Assembly (NCBI GenBank): GCA_023396535.1
Contig: JAEWWD010000099.1
Coordinates: 1 to 32,410 of the forward strand
Direction: 5' to 3'
From: Bacillota bacterium
Lineage (GTDB): Bacteria; Bacillota; Clostridia; Christensenellales; CAG-138
DNA length: 32,410 nucleotides
A program made the translations under genes and the position numbers. Each line of letters starts with the position of its first letter. Position 1 is the stretch's first letter. Shown here in pieces: positions 31,418 through 32,410 of the stretch. Below the pieces are notes generated by a model, which was not told the origin of the DNA, ran no database searches, and saw nothing but the letters and a program-made list of their open reading frames with translations.

Positions 31418-32410
31418 ACCAAATAGAAGTATATGGGGAGACAGCGCCTGGCTGCTGGCGCTCCCGAATAAGCTGTTTGACGCTTTTCATCTGTATATAG
31501 CCATCTGCCTGGGAGAGCAGTTGGTGGAAAGCGCTGCATTGGGCGGCGCGGTATATCTTGCGGGCCAGGTGCTGGTGATGTTTGGCCGGCTCTACAGCAA
31601 ACGCAACAGTCCTCTGTTGCCTGCGGGGATACAGGCGCGCGGGCTGTTGCTGTTCATTTCAGCGTTGGTGCTGAGCGCGTGCCTGCTGCTGTTGTACCCG
31701 GCGCTTTCCGGACACAAAAACTTCAATGCGCTTATGGGCTGCATTGCGCTGTTGCTGCTGCGTCAGGCCGCAAGCGCTGCGGTTTCCCAAATAAAGGCGC
31801 GGCGTACCGTGCGCGTCTTTATTTTGATCACTGTCTATGCGGTGCTGAGCACTGCCGTTACATGGACTGCTCAGCCGCTTTTGTCTGGCCAGGCTTTCGG
31901 AGAGATCGTTTTGATGGTATACGCGACGGGCGCCGCAGCGCTTGCTTACCAGGCGGCGCAATCCCCGCGGGAAGCGGCGCGTCCGCATGCGGACGCGGAT
32001 AAGCTTAATCGCGTGTCCGCCTATCGAATCTATAATCGTATGACGTCCAGCGCCGTTTCTGCCCTGAATCTCGCGTTGCTCTCATACATCTGCTATATAC
32101 GCATCAAACCGAGGGAGAGCATGCTGCAGGTCTTCTGGGATATCGCGGTTTGGTTGCTGCTCGTTGGCGGATTGACGGCGCTGATGCTGCGTCTGCTCCA
32201 GCGGCAGGTATCCCGGTATGACAAACCCTCCGTGTTTGCGGCTGGGGCGGCTTTGATATTGGTGGCCATCGTTGGCGCATATAAAGGCTGGTTTATCGGA
32301 TGGATAACGCCGATTTCCTATTTGATTTGGGGCGCGGGTCTCGCGTGTATGTTTTCCATCATGCTGCATCTTGGCCGTGATATGCGGGAGGTGCTGGAGC
32401 TGGATATGAC
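31407..32410 (+). CDS. Polytopic membrane protein, cut by the window end
   Basis: An open frame from the ATG at 31407 runs 334 codons to the window edge without a stop. It is MTAEPNRSIWGDSAWLL at the start and strongly hydrophobic: about eight to nine apparent membrane segments, such as GLLLFISALVLSACLLLLYP and FAAGAALILVAIVGAY, separated by short basic loops (SKRNS, KARRTVR). The N-terminus lies inside the butyrate kinase gene, so translation is probably coupled; AAAGGA lies only 2 nt upstream, a poor spacing. I do not recognise the family; a transporter of the MFS or a related type is possible but unproven. Confidence 0.7.
   Translation, partial: MTAEPNRSIWGDSAWLLALPNKLFDAFHLYIAICLGEQLVESAALGGAVYLAGQVLVMFGRLYSKRNSPLLPAGIQARGLLLFISALVLSACLLLLYPALSGHKNFNALMGCIALLLLRQAASAAVSQIKARRTVRVFILITVYAVLSTAVTWTAQPLLSGQAFGEIVLMVYATGAAALAYQAAQSPREAARPHADADKLNRVSAYRIYNRMTSSAVSALNLALLSYICYIRIKPRESMLQVFWDIAVWLLLVGGLTALMLRLLQRQVSRYDKPSVFAAGAALILVAIVGAYKGWFIGWITPISYLIWGAGLACMFSIMLHLGRDMREVLELDM

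Noticed and set aside
1..32410. tRNA genes, CRISPR arrays, defence islands or prophage
   Set aside because: I found no TTCGANTC-type T-loops with acceptor stems, no regularly spaced repeats, and no integrase, transposase, nuclease-helicase or phage structural gene. The window is mostly ordinary chromosome.

Overview
The window looks like a stretch of chromosome from an anaerobic Gram-positive bacterium of the class Clostridia. The clues are strong AGGAGG-type ribosome-binding sites, many GTG/TTG starts, TTGACA/TATAAT-like promoters, a Firmicutes-type fatty-acid operon with FabK instead of FabI, two lipobox lipoproteins, butyrate kinase and a complete hydrogenase-maturation set. Genus cannot be read from the sequence. 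I see no tRNA, rRNA, CRISPR array, prophage or transposase gene. Base composition looks moderately GC-rich and even throughout.

Layout. (1) 1-4065: a divergent PRPP-synthetase homologue, a beta-phosphoglucomutase-like HAD phosphatase, two small minus-strand genes (a helical-repeat-like protein and a DUF3788-type protein) and two small membrane proteins (DUF4491 and DUF6132 types). (2) 4103-14504: a 13-gene operon for type II fatty-acid synthesis, in the order MarR/FabT regulator, fabH, acpP, fabK, fabD, fabG, fabF, accB, fabZ, accC, accD, accA, and a DegV/FakB-like fatty-acid-binding protein. It is bounded by a clear promoter plus palindromic operator and an 18-bp-stem terminator, and most genes overlap or abut. 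(3) 14572-16868: a 55-residue minus-strand microprotein, a PutP-type sodium/solute symporter and a gene-free, repeat-rich block that resembles a small inverted-repeat element. (4) 16869-18993: a LysR regulator divergent from a pair of half-size chromate-transporter-family proteins. (5) 19086-24661: the minus-strand operon hypA-hypB-hypF-hypC-hypD-hypE, which builds the Fe(CN)2CO and nickel centre of [NiFe] hydrogenases. No hydrogenase structural gene is in view. (6) 24933-32410: Ohr peroxidase, a NagD-like HAD phosphatase, dCMP deaminase, a GerMN lipoprotein, a GIY-YIG protein, a PrsA-like foldase lipoprotein, an orphan acetolactate-synthase small subunit, butyrate kinase, and a polytopic membrane protein that runs off the window end.

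How they work together. The acc genes make malonyl-CoA, FabD loads it on ACP, FabH starts and FabF/G/Z/K elongate, with the MarR protein as probable acyl-ACP sensor. The last gene may tie uptake of external fatty acids to synthesis. The hyp operon and butyrate kinase fit a fermentative, hydrogen-metabolising lifestyle.

Most of the window is well-understood housekeeping DNA. The observations I consider most worth testing are a strong hairpin that buries the ribosome-binding site of the GerMN lipoprotein gene, the palindrome on the fatty-acid promoter, the FakB-like gene fused translationally to that operon, the non-canonical PRPP-binding loop of the first gene, and the membrane protein coupled to butyrate kinase.
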